From positions 18,011,001 to 18,075,000 of the forward strand of contig JAYKKI010000006.1 of the NCBI GenBank assembly GCA_039881145.1: a stretch of DNA of 64,000 nt, in the 5' to 3' direction. Positions within the stretch are counted from its first letter, which is position 1. Each line of letters begins with the position of its first letter. Both the position numbers and the translations under genes were made by a program. Below, one piece after another: positions 21,943 through 33,390 of this stretch. This DNA comes from Druceiella hillmani. Its lineage: Eukaryota > Arthropoda > Insecta > Lepidoptera > Hepialidae. The notes beneath the pieces are model-generated. The model did no database searches. It was given only the letters and a program-made list of their open reading frames with translations, and was not told where the DNA came from.

Positions 21943-21957
21943 TGGAGGGGGGGGAGA
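21943..21957 (+). promoter_or_regulatory. Polypurine tract of gypsy element
   Basis: A G-rich purine run ending GGGGAGA lies immediately before the 3' LTR, the normal place for plus-strand DNA priming. Confidence 0.85.
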
Positions 21958-22320
21958 TGTAAACGAAGTGAGTGACACTTCTTTCAGCATGAAGTTTGCA
22001 TATGATCTGTGCTAGCTGTCACTTGGACATGTTGCCACGCCACAATAGAAAAATAGGTTATGTTCTTAGAAACGAACAATGAATTATAATATGATATAGT
22101 ATAATATTTTAATACTTAATTGATACGAACTAGTGAAGCAATAGCTTTAAATGTTGTTTCTCTTTTCAGGTGAGTTTGTGATTAATTAATTAACGTTATA
22201 AATTGTTTTGTAAAAGTGTAAACATTTGTTTATGTAATAAATCTCTTTTCAGAGCAACTCAATGCTATAGTTTTACTGTTCACCATATTATCCAAGGATA
22301 AGAATTAGAAACACATTATA
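21958..22320 (+). repeat. 3' LTR of gypsy element
   Basis: 363 bp, three substitutions from the 5' LTR, no indels. It contains the same AAATGTTGTTT at 22149-22159. It is followed by TATA, the target duplication, and then resumed piggyBac coding sequence. Confidence 0.92.
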
Positions 22321-23215
22321 TATATTCCAAATAAATCAAATCCTTATGGCATCATGGTTCAAGCTCTCTATGACGCTAAAATGTTTTACTCATTTAATAT
22401 GGAAATTTATGTCGAAAACAGCCAAGTGAAGGTCGGTCTTGATAATTCTTGCCTAGCTGTTATTCAAAGATTATGCGACTCGATTTTCAATACTGGTAAT
22501 ATCACAACTGACAACTGGTACACCAGTGTACCCATTGCTGAAACGTTACTCCACAAAGGTCTAATACAGCAGAAACTATCAAAAAAGACAATAAGTGAAT
22601 TCCTCCTGACTTCAATGTATTGCGTGGTTGATATGTGAAGTCAAGTATGTTTGGTTTATGCGTGGTTTTGGTTTCACATGTGCCAAGGGCAAGAAAAAAC
22701 GTACTATTGATTAGTACTATGCACAGTGATGATAAATTTGATACCGAAACTTAATAACCCGATATAATTTTGAGCTACAATGTCACTAAGGGCGGAGTCG
22801 ATGTCGTAGATCATTTATGTGCTAATTAAAATTGTGCACGAGCAACAAGGCGTTGGCCTATGGTAATCTTTTACGCTATGCTGAATGCTCGTACTATAAA
22901 CAGTCAGGTGATATATGCAGCTAATAATCAAACACAAGACTTCAATGCCGTCATTTCATTGAAAATTTGGCAATGGAATTAATTTAACCTGATATAAGAG
23001 AACGGCAGGCACAGTTGAACTTGCCTCGGTCCTTGAGATAAACACTTACAGAAATTCTTCCTTGAGAAAACAGATAAAGACTTACAGAAATTTTGAAGAT
23101 CGATGATGTCCCCTACCCGGCTGGTAATTCCATAAATGGTCGATACTACGAGTTTGGATGGAAAAAAAAACAGAAAAACCAAGTACACGTGCCATAAATA
23201 CAAGAAATATTTGTG
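22321..23215 (+). pseudogene. piggyBac-like transposase, 3' part
   Basis: Resumes the transposase after the retrotransposon: PNKSNPYGIMVQALYDAKMF follows directly from the motif at 17268. Then ITTDNWYTSVPIAETLLHKGL (near 22500), STMHSDDKF (near 22720), VTKGGVDVVDHLCAN (near 22780), RRWPMVIFYAMLN (near 22850) and QVIYAANN match the DDE-domain second half of piggyBac transposases. Several stops and frame changes occur after 22636. The Cys-rich C-terminal domain is not clearly preserved. The 3' boundary is approximate. Confidence 0.8.
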
Positions 23216-24114
23216 TCTTGAATATTTTTGTTTGGCTGCTGTAGAAAAGTGTCATAAGTTTTTTTTTTGTTTTTTGTTAGAATGATAACCATTTTTGTTT
23301 ATTTTCTAAGAATTTGTAGTATCATAAGACTGACAAAGGCTGATCTAATCACGAAATTATAAGATTGTAGTTCTTTTTTTAATTTTTAAAATAGGTTTGT
23401 CAAAATCCATGTTAATTTTGGTGTTTTATCGACTTTATCGACGGCTTTATGAAACCCTTATGTTTTATTGTCAAAAAACTTGTACTTTTACAACTTATCC
23501 AAAAAAAGTAGCATGTACAGTTAATTAATGCAAAACTCTTAGGTTAAAAATTTAGGTGCATGGAACCGACGTAACCGGTTACGTAAGTCAAATTGACGTC
23601 ACCAGTGGCGAGTTAATATTTATGAGAACCATAAGCTTAGGGAACAATCGATGTTGATACTAGTAGATTTGTCGGATACGTGCATAGTTTGGGCAGTGAC
23701 ATTAGTAGCCATTATGGTCTTTAAGTAGTACGACAAAAAAACGAAAAAGTGTTCATTAAATCACGGTTTGATGCATAAATTTAAATCTACTGAGACTAAT
23801 TTTTAAATTATCAATGAAACCTACATTCATTCAACACAACAGCCTATCTTTCGCATATGCTAGAAGTACAATTGAAACTAGAGGCTTACTTTAAACAATG
23901 TCCTAATTGTTATGGTATCCTCTGCTTTCTCATTGGACCAATCTTATATCGCATTATCTATCTAAAGAAAGTTTAATGGCGTTCACTTTGCTAATAATAA
24001 TACATGACGTAAAATCTGCTATTACATTAGTACAATTGATTAAAAAAAATTCTAAAATGATTTCACTTTTTTAGTAATTTGTAAAGAGTTATCTTTAAAA
24101 AGTCTATATTTAGT

Positions 24115-24176
24115 TCTCAGGATCTTTGGCGTATTGAATATAAAAGTTTATATTCAAAACGCTAAAGATCCTGAGA
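24115..24176. repeat. Short hairpin, 30-nt arms
   Basis: TCTCAGGATCTTT... is followed after a 2-base loop by its complement ...AAAGATCCTGAGA, with two mismatches in 30. Confidence 0.95.
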
Positions 24177-25191
24177 AACAGAAAATAATTTATTAAATAA
24201 GAATATCAGTTAATATCAGAAATCAGTTTAAATAAGAATAATTTTATTGTCTTTGTGTCAGTCAGCAAACCTTAAAATAACAACAAAAAGTGAAATTCTA
24301 CCAAAAACAGTACTTTAAAAAGGGCCAAATTCTTCTTTAAAAATTTAGCATTAAAACGTAGCCAGATAAAAATTTCTCCTGCCAAAGATGTACAGATTAA
24401 AAGCGAAATTCGAAGCTTTTCAGAGTAACATTTTAATGAGATATTATGTTACAAAATATCCTAATCCTGGCTAATCCTAATACTAACTATTATTATGAAA
24501 AAAGCAAGAAAGCAACAGACTGACAAAATTTTTTGCACTAAGACAGTTATGCCGGAAAATGACATTGGCTTCATTTTACCCCAGAAAATATGTTCCTTTG
24601 AAAAAATTCTTATTTGAAACCGAAATAATACACAATAACTTTTGTACCAATGACCAACTGTGAAACTGCGGGTAAAAGAAAATGTTATTTACTAAATCGA
24701 AAACCTAAGGATGATATGTAAATATAAGGAGAGCACGCGAGTAAACTTACGTTAAAGCAAATAAAAGCTTCAAATAATGTTTAAGGGGTAATTACAAACT
24801 AATTTTAATTCTTATTTTTTACTTTATAACACAGCAACTGAAAAGTTCCAAACATTTCCAAAATTAGCCCCAACAACTGCCCCTCTAATTAAAAGCTGTA
24901 AAATATTATGGAACGAAACTTTAAAGACTAATATTATATGCTCCAGTATTAACCAACAAATTCAGTTTGTAAGGCCTAAATTCCGTAAAAGCTACAAAAT
25001 TTCAACTTCGTCAGTCGTAAATTTATTATTTATTGTAAATTATTAGAGAAATAATCAATTTGGACATTAATTCGTTAATTTTTTTTTTGAAGTAATGTAT
25101 AATACAATATAATTCGAATAATACAACATTTTTTAATAGTCATATTTACCAGATCAATACAGAAATGAAAGATGCAGACTCAGTATTTCTA

Positions 25192-25232
25192 ACACCATCT
25201 TCCGATAAGAAGGTGTTATCGGAAGATGGTGT
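25192..25232. repeat. Short hairpin, 17-nt perfect arms
   Basis: ACACCATCTTCCGATAA, 7-base loop, exact complement. It lies 49 bases beyond the exon 3 donor of pseudogene P1. Confidence 0.95.
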
Positions 25233-25280
25233 GATGGATGGTGAAGGAATTAACCGAGGTTTTTAGCAAAAGCTACTTAC

Positions 25281-26728
25281 TTTTTATTGTCAGCAATTTC
25301 TATCGTAGTATCCTTCAAGGATGTTTTGCGCAATGTTATAATGTCTGGGTCAGTTCCAATTTCGAAGCTAATCATTAACTCTAACGTTTAACTTTTGATG
25401 TCCCATGATCGGTATTCCGATGAAAGGAACTTTATTACGTATAACTTTTTCGAAGGACTGTGACCACCTTGAGTAACGAATGCCTTGATGTTTGGACCTA
25501 TAGCAAAATGTTACCAATTTATTGTTTAGTCGCCGGATAGACATTATGTACCACTTTATTAAGTTAAGTTTCATACATTTTTTTTTGAGTTTCATTTCGT
25601 ACGTAGTTTTCAACTTATTAAACAATTCGCTTCAATCTAAACCGAATGCCTATTCACTTCATTTTTTTTACTATTTGTATCATTTTTGACTTACCGTTTA
25701 ATAATTCCATTCTCCAATTGCCTACAGTGCGCAATGCTCAAATTTTATGCATCCAGTAATTCTTATTAAAAAATACAAAAATATAATAAAAATTTCAATT
25801 CGAAGTCCTAAAAACAATTAAGTCATCTTTTGTTGTTTGTAAAAGTACTCACACAAAACGTTGTACTATTTCAATAATTTAGATATGAACACATTAGGGA
25901 ACTGAGCCAGCAGACTTTTTAAATTTCCACAGGAAACTGTTTATATTACTCATCGGTTATGCTTTTGATTTCACATTTCACTATAAACTCACATCGATAA
26001 TACTTCGTTTTGAATCATTCAAGGATTTTTTTAAGTATAAAAATTTAAACAAATTGTTATCATCAATTTATAAATATTTTCACATCATTGAAAAAAGTAA
26101 AGTATGTATTTAAAAAAGTAACACATCTCTGCTAATGTTTTTTTAGATTTCATACCTATATAGATAACAGGAGGAACAACACGTCTTATTCCAGTCAATA
26201 TAGATTGTGCGTTTTGGAATAACATCGACATTTGTATCTGGGCTTCCTGCACTATCTGGATATCAGCATCGTAATGCTCCTTACAATTTCATTAAACTAA
26301 TTGGAGTATATCCAGTTATAACATATGTGCAAGTTATCTCCGTAAACATGATCTAGTCGTTATCAAAATAGTTTCCCATCATAGAAAGAGAATAAATCGT
26401 TATACAAAACAGGACGAGTTGGATTTCCGACGTCTTCAAAATCAGCAATCAATGCAGATGAAGAATGGCCTCCGATCAATAATGCAGCTTTGAAACGCGC
26501 CGCTACAACTTAGTTGATGGTGATAAAGTACTCAATAAGTATTACATCAAAATATTCATCCTTATTTACTAGTATAGCTTTCTGGCGTCTGGGTCGACGT
26601 TTTTTTGAAAAATGTGAGAACATTTCTGAACACCCCAATTCCTCCTTTTTATTTGAAACTACAGCTGTCTTCAATCGTAGGAAATATCATGAACATCGAT
26701 TTTTGTTACGTTTTCAAATTGCTTATGT
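25281..26728 (-). pseudogene. UGT33-like pseudogene P1
   Basis: Three UGT exons are recognisable in order. Exon 3 (25497-25281) still has a valid acceptor and donor but carries a 1-base deletion inside the TQGG signature region and a frame change in the segment after NV. Exon 2 (about 26040-25860) is badly eroded, with stops and deletions. Exon 1 (about 26728-26140) retains KQFENVTKIDVHDISYD, SVPEMKAMLENKEEHFD-like and ADFEDVGNPTRPVLYND segments but has an early stop after SYD, a stop near the AARF motif and further breaks. The signal peptide and first 60 or so residues are missing; a CA/CG-rich repeat begins about 100 bases further on. It derives from the same tandem family as A-D. Confidence 0.88.
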
Positions 26729-26825
26729 AAAGTCATTATGTGAAATCCATTGTAAAATTTAGAACTAGCTAAGTAGGCGACGTTTCAATCAATTTTAAGC
26801 GCAATTCGTGTGATATACCATTTAT

Positions 26826-27153
26826 GCACATACACACGCACACACATATGTACACATACACGCACACGTACACGCTCACACAGACGCACATACACAAACG
26901 CGCACACGCGCTCTAGCGCACATGCGTTCTAGCGCACATGCGGACACGCGTACATTCACACACGCGTACACGCACACACGCACACACGCGCACACGCGCA
27001 CACGCGCACTCGCGAACACGCACACACGCGCACATGCGCACCCGTGCATACTGACACACTCGCACACGAGCATATGCACATACGAGTACATGCGCACACG
27101 CGCACATGCGCACACACACGCACACGCGCGCACACACACACACTCACTCACAC
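26826..27153. repeat. CA/CG-rich alternating purine-pyrimidine array
   Basis: About 330 bases of imperfect CACACA/CGCGCACA/CATGCG units. Long frames on both strands (Cys/Val/Arg-rich on minus, His/Thr-rich on plus) are artefacts of the repeat. Such alternation favours Z-DNA. Confidence 0.92.
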
Positions 27154-27834
27154 ATATAAATATCGGTAACATGTCATATCTAAACAACGTATGTTATCTA
27201 AGCACGTAATAATGAATTACCTTTTGTGATTATCAAATTATCTGTTAGATTATTCGTAGTGACAAAGCAAAAATTACATTGCCTGTGTCTATGAGGAACT
27301 TGTTGGTGAACGCATGGCCATTCCTAATTATCAATACATCTGCTTCTAATTACGTAAGGATCTTTTTATACGGATGTTTTACTAACAAACGTAGCTACAT
27401 AGCATGATATTAATTCTTATAGTGTTTTAAGGTGATACCTATAGACGGTGTCATGTTAAAACACTTGAAGTATTCGTAAATATAAAAAACCAAAAAATAT
27501 CTAAAAGTTTTTTAATATTTTTTCCAGTGGAACATGTGTTTTTATTGCCATTTCTGAAAAAAATATTGAGAAAAACTAAAAAGTATTCAAAACTGAACGC
27601 CGCCTAAGGCTTCACAATTCACTTACGATTATCTTTCAGTGAAATTATGATTTCCTAACTTGTTTTTCTACTGTTTAGTTTTTTTCGAGGTAGTCGGTAC
27701 TAGACGTACGATCAAACTAACTTCCGTAGATAGATACGTACATATTATACTTACATACGTAGATTGTTAAATCCATTATTCTTCCTGATGCTCGTATTAG
27801 AGTAAAAACTGAAGGTAAATTATAATTTAAAAAT

Positions 27835-28195
27835 TTTTAGGACCCCGGAATGAAATGGTAAAAACGGATCCCTTAACGTTTTACAATATTTATCTGCTTG
27901 TATGTAATTTGTCACATCTTTGTACTTTTTATAATTTTAGACAATGAGTATGGAATTTCGCCAGCAGATACTTTATATAGAGTTCTCAATTAACACGCAG
28001 TATAAGAATAGAGTATACCGTAGGTATATACGTAGCCAAACGGCAAAAACGGATCCCGTATCGTTTCATCATGATGATCTGCCTAACTATTCCTTAAAAG
28101 CTACAAACGTTTGACACTTTTGTACTTTTTATAGTTTTAGGCGTATGGGTATACAATTTTACAAGCAAATGCTTCATGTGGTAATTTCAATCGAC
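27835..28195. repeat. Two diverged direct repeats of about 165-180 bp
   Basis: Both units contain, in order, 'aaaacggatccc.ta.cgttt', 'atctgc.t', 'ttgacac/tcacatctttgtactttttata.ttttag', and 'atgggtat..aatttt/tttcgc'. They start near 27855 and 28030. Confidence 0.55.
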
Positions 28196-29099
28196 GCCCA
28201 ATGAAAAATAAGCAATGGGAGCGATTTTTTTCTTTTCACATGTCCAATGTAGTGAGACACCATTTTAACGACTTTTTAAAATTATATAACTGTTCTATTT
28301 GCCATTTTACATTTTTAAGCTCCGTTTACAAAATATGTTCCTATTACTAATTTTATCTCCCTTCGAAAAAAATTAAAAAACTTCTGAATTTGATCTAAAA
28401 CATTCAAATAAAAAAACTTAATTATAACAAAGAGGTTTAGGCAACCACCAGATGTTGTATTGTGATGGTCCCGACATCCGTTTGGCCGATTTTTTTTTCC
28501 CGAGCCGTGACAACACAAACACTCGTTAGCTTGCCAATACAGTTGATTTTAAAATATAAAAAAAAATTTTAAATTCTTAAAATTATTTGTCAGTCGAATG
28601 AGTTCCTTATTATTACTACCTTTTTAGCAAGAAAGGCAAAAATTTAATTAAATAAAAACAATCTGTCAGATAAAAAACAACAATTGATACAAAATTATTA
28701 CTTAGTATATTTTATTTCGAAATAGAAGAAAAAGTAGATTTTTGTCCTGCCTTTGATAAAAAATTATGTGAGCAACCAGCTGACTATTAAAAAACTTGTC
28801 AAGTATGAGTAGAACTCGCACCGAGAGTGTTTCGTACACATTTAGAAACCTATGAACATTTATGGGTATATATCATTTCTATTAAACTATTTACAAATAT
28901 TATTATCACAATATATAGCCTACTATATCTTTACTTTTATCACAGGTGTAAAAACATGATGCATATTATAAAAATTATAAAAAATAGAATAATGGTCATA
29001 GTTTTCCTGGAATCTTCTAGTAAAAAATTACCATCCCAGTGCTTACCATGACTTTTGATTAAGTAGTTCCGGAGAAGTTGGAAAGTCCTATTTTTGTAC

Positions 29100-29103
<4 letters not shown>

Positions 29104-29155
<52 letters not shown>
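29104..29155. repeat. (AT)n microsatellite
   Basis: About 26 AT units. Confidence 0.95.
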
Positions 29156-29160
<5 letters not shown>

Positions 29161-29756
29161 TACGTATTTAAAAATACATTGGTATTTTTAAATAAGTAAT
29201 ATACAATTATGAAAAAAGTATTTTTGTTTACCTCGTAACACCCGTAATATCATAAATTATTCCTGATAACGAGCATTCTCAACATAATATATGAAATAAA
29301 AAAGTTTGAGCACTTTAGGCTCTCTTTAATTCCTACATGAAGATTTAAGAAGAGTTATTGTAAAATATGTGAGTAAATATGATGTATTACTATGCCAAAT
29401 TTCAATCTTCTACGTTGTGTAATTTCTGAATAAATCGGCTGTGGCAGACGGACAGATGAACATATGAGTGATCTTATAAGGTTTTTTTTTCAATTTGAGT
29501 TACGAAACAGTTAAAAATTACAGAAACATTATCAAAAAGAACTTTTTGAGTAAGTTTAGAAAATATTTTAAATTAAGGTGTTACTATCTTGATCAACCTT
29601 TACAAAACAAACTTAAAATTATATTTAATAATTTCCTAGAAAAGTTGTTTTGTAAATTAATGTAAAAAAACCTTTACTTTTTAAACACTACAATGTAATA
29701 GACTTTTTTTATTGACATAAACATTATAATCTTAATAAACTTAAACTAAAATATTA

Positions 29757-32700
29757 TCACATTTTCTTTAATTTACTAGGTACAAACGTTTTTCGTAGGA
29801 AAAATCTAAAAATAAAATAACCAATAAAGATCACCGCAAAAACTACAAACACTACAGATGCGATGATATCCAGCATAAAGTATTGATAGAGAGGCACAGA
29901 AGGGGCTTGCAGATGTTTCGCTCCACCATGACGTATGACGTACTCTGTCCACCAGGCAGCACGATCCAGGGCACCCTCGGGATTATCATTCAACAGTCGG
30001 CCGAGACCTTTAATGTTGGAGCGGTACCTGTGAGAAATCAAATGTGATTAAGGTCGTCGCTTCATGTAATTTAAAAATCTAAATTAGTAAAAAATGTATA
30101 ATTCTTCAACCATCACCTGCTTATCCAATTATTGCCACGTTTTAGGTGTGAGCAATTTGCAACAGCTCACAGGACGTATCACATTCCGCCACAAACGAGG
30201 TTAGTTACATTTCAAGAGTAAAATTGGTAAGATATTATGAAATAAATGCTTAAGAATCTAAAATTACGGTAACACAACAATTTTTAATGTATTTTATATA
30301 CAACAGAGTTTTTTTAAATGCTATAAATAATAAACTGCACAGCCACTCCACTTACTTTCTTGCTAAACACAAGGATTTAATTAATTTATTTTGTGATATC
30401 ACCGTAAAATTATATTCGTTTATTACTAGACTAGTAAATTGTTTGTAGTGTTAGATTTGCAAAGCATTAATCAATGTAGCGCCGCCCGCCTCAAGCTATC
30501 GCTACCATGCACTGCTATAAACTCATCGTATTTACTAACTCAGTCAGCTTAAGTTTTATATAACGGTAGCCCTTAAGACGTTCTTCTGCCCTTTCTTTTT
30601 TATTTTGTTTTTCTTTCATGAACCACCATCTTGACAAAACTTATATATTATGTGAATATGACTTCGATCGGTTAAGTCGTTCAGAATTTGCACGATCACT
30701 AACAGACGCACCAGCGAATTTATATAATAAGATATACTCTAATAAAATGTTTCCTTGGAAACTTATTAGGCTATGAACTAACAACGGTATATTTAAAAAA
30801 AATCAGTCGGGTCCTATTTAATTCAATAAAAGAAAATATTTCACTGTATTAATTGATCTGAATCTTTTCTTACATCATGGAAAAGGAACACTACACTAAG
30901 AGTCTCTAGGTATTTATGAGAAAACTCTAATACTAAACTTCATTAAAATCTTTTGTGCTGTTTAGACGTTATTCTGGGCGACAAAGGATATTTTTCTCTT
31001 TCGTTTTTTTTACTATCATAGCGCCTTGATTACTATAATTACTTTCTTCACGTCTCTAGTTGGTCGGAAATAAAAAATAGCAATTTTTTTTATCATCTCT
31101 CAAAATCCTATAAAAATACGTAATAAGTGTTAACAAAACTTTTACGCAAATTTATTTGCAAATATAGAACAAGCGTAATTGTATTTTTCATGATTATTCT
31201 AAGAGATGACGTATAATGTAACTAACCTTTCGAAAAATCGCAATTACCAAGAATAGAAAAAGGTATTCCTAGATTACAGAGATATATCCAAAAATCAAAG
31301 TCTCGTGGAAATATATATTAACGAAATGGCTCATAATTAATTATTAAGGTATCCTATTGATATCATACCCTGAATAAATTGTTAACTTTTTAAGCAAATT
31401 GTCAACAAGGCTAATTCCATTTATTATATTCCTGTCTCTCTTCTTCATACCAAAAAACAATAAATATAATACAACATTAAACGGATATGAATATATTATG
31501 TCTACAAAAACAAGATCATGTCGAAATTAAAGATACCACTAATGAAATAAGCTAAAAAGACTTACTTAATATTTTCAGCAATTTCTAAGATAGCTTCCTT
31601 CAAAGAGGCTCTATCCAAAATATCAATATTTAGGCTTGTCCCGATATCGAAATGAACCATTTTCTTTACGTTGAACTCTTGATCTCCAAAGAAAGGAATT
31701 CCTATTAAAGGAACATTATTATGTATGGCTTCTTCGAAGGACTGTAGACCGCCTTGTGTGATGAAAGCCTTAATATTTGGATGACCTATAACGAAATATA
31801 TCTAAATAATTATAGCGTAATGAACACCTTCGCACTACTAATCAGTCCCCAAAATGATTATAATAATTTTTCATTTATATAATTTTCAATATTTTTATTT
31901 ATTCCACCGAGCCAAGTCAAAACCAAATGAGTTTCTTTTTCCAGAAAGCATACATCCAAATAAATGTTATTAATTTATATACGAAATATTTTAATGATTA
32001 TGCTTTTATGTTTTTAAAATAAATTTAGGTACTAATAGTTTTAAGTCAACTTGTTTCACTTTTTATCTTTCAAACAACATAATGCCGTATTTAAACTTTA
32101 CAAGCAGGTACTCACCCAATACATCATTCTGTGGTAACCATTTTGATATATACACATTGGATGGCTTGCCCGATAGAGTATCGTTCTCAAACTTCCACAA
32201 AACGTTGTAGGGTAATTCACGGAACACTTCAATGAAAGTGTTTATCTTACTCATCGGTAAATCTTTTGACTTCACGTTCGACCCCAAACTCATATAGATA
32301 ACTCCTTGTTTCGATTCGTCTAAAAATTGTTTCAAGTCCTATAATTTAAATAAAATTTATTATCAACTTAGAAACAAACGTTTTGTCTTTGCTTATAAAA
32401 ATTAAGATATATATCACACACGATACCTCGGGTATCGATTTTTTTGGTTTCACGTGGCTTCCGCCTATGTAGACGACAGCGGGAACGACTGGTCTTATTC
32501 CAGTCAATATGGGGTGTGCGTTTATGAATAACATCGACATTTGCCTCTGGGCTTCCTCCACTGTCGGTACATCAGAGCCGTAATGCTTCCTTGCGATTTG
32601 GTTAAACTGATCGGAGAAAAACCAATTGTAATATATCTGGAAAAGATGTCCGTAGACGCGGTCCAATCGCTGCCAGAAATCGAGTTGTCCTACGTGAAAG

Positions 32701-33263
32701 GCAAATATATCGTTATACAAAATAGGATGAGTCGGATTCCCGATCGCTTCAAAGTCTGCTATCATCGCCGATGCCGAATTGATTCCGATCACCGGCGCTT
32801 TGAAACGCGCTGCCGCAACGTAATGAATTGGGATGAACGCCTCGACAAATATTAAATCAAAATGCTCCTGTTTATTTTCTAGCATAGCTCTCATTTCCGG
32901 CACAGACATTTGTAAATCCACCAATTTCGTTCCCATCTCTTTGAAAATGGGCATCGCATGTACTGGATTACTGTATTCCTCCCTCATATTAGCAGCTACA
33001 AACGTCTTTGAGCTCAAATCGTAGGAAATATCATGGACATCGATTTCTGTTATGTTTTCAAACTGCTTGTCTTTGTAGTGAACTGGATCCGGTGTTAATA
33101 CTACAATTTCATGACCTCGTTTAGCCAATTCCTCCATTACAGCTCGATAAACGACTTGATGGCTTATAGATGGGATTGGAAATAATCCCAGAATCCTTGC
33201 AGCCAACCCCAGACTGCACGAGTGTGTTACGATCAGGAAAAATACTACTATGTGAAGCCGCAT
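29757..33263 (-). CDS. UDP-glycosyltransferase gene B, UGT33-like
   Basis: Exons (minus): 33263-32427, 32338-32116, 31785-31566, 30027-29757; 516 residues, all introns GT-AG (88, 330 and 1538 bases). Signal peptide residues 1-21; catalytic-type His35 in SISHQ; Glu141 in FVEAF; a luminal acceptor-binding half with FWQRLDRVYGHL; exon 2 has GVIYMSLGSNVKSKDLP and KFENDTL; residues 354-376 form the signature GHPNIKAFITQGGLQSFEEA, then GIPFFGDQ for UDP-sugar binding. Exon 4 gives YRSNIKGL, WWTEYVIRHGGAKHL, a transmembrane helix after FMLDII and a basic tail ending KLKKM, a KXKXX-type ER retrieval signal. Like other insect UGTs it has TQGG where vertebrates have THGG. It conjugates lipophilic compounds in the ER lumen; the acceptor is unknown. 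No defect seen. Confidence 0.93.
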
Positions 33264-33284
33264 TATAGATTCGTGATATAGCTA

Positions 33285-33390
33285 GACGACTAAGGTACTG
33301 ACGAACACTGTTTGCAATACAAGCTTTAAATAATTTATTTGATTGCGCGTGGTATCACGTCAATGTGTCTTATCTTAGCAAGTCACGATG
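33285..33390 (-). promoter_or_regulatory. Probable promoter of UGT gene B with GATA-type site
   Basis: Minus strand: TATTTAAAG (33324-33332), with an arthropod-type initiator TCAGT about 30 bases downstream. At 33369-33387 lies a block containing AGATAAG (WGATAR, a GATA-factor site) preceded by GTGACTTGCTA; nearly the same block is upstream of gene D. Confidence 0.5.

Larger units (their letters stand above)
17271..22320 (+). mobile_element. Ty3/gypsy LTR retrotransposon, nearly complete
   Basis: Two 363-bp LTRs flank gag, protease, RT-RNase H and integrase in gypsy order (integrase last); there is no envelope-like frame. The LTRs differ at three positions only, so insertion is fairly recent. 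TATA is duplicated on each side (17267-17270 and 22321-22324), and removing one copy plus the element makes the interrupted piggyBac frame continuous, which fixes the boundaries. The internal region has two in-frame stops (20647 and 21775), so this copy is probably defective. A polypurine tract precedes the 3' LTR. The priming site and frame-joining signals are unusual (see separate entries). Confidence 0.93.
23216..25280. other. Intergenic, two hairpins, no gene seen
   Basis: AT-rich sequence between the piggyBac remnant and UGT pseudogene P1. No final UGT exon for P1 is recognisable here. Contains the hairpins at 24115-24176 and 25192-25232. Confidence 0.6.
27154..29756. other. Intergenic, old repeats, no gene seen
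   Basis: Contains two related direct repeats (27835-28195), an AT microsatellite (29104-29155), and near 29420-29495 a 'cagacggacagatgaacatatgagtgatcttataagg' tail-like fragment of a kind common at the ends of decayed insect transposons. A candidate AATAAA for gene B (minus strand) is at 29704-29711. Confidence 0.55.

Noticed and set aside
26876..27209. Four overlapping frames with Cys/Val/Arg- or His/Thr-rich proteins
   Set aside because: They are readings of the CA/CG repeat on both strands, without start context or homology.
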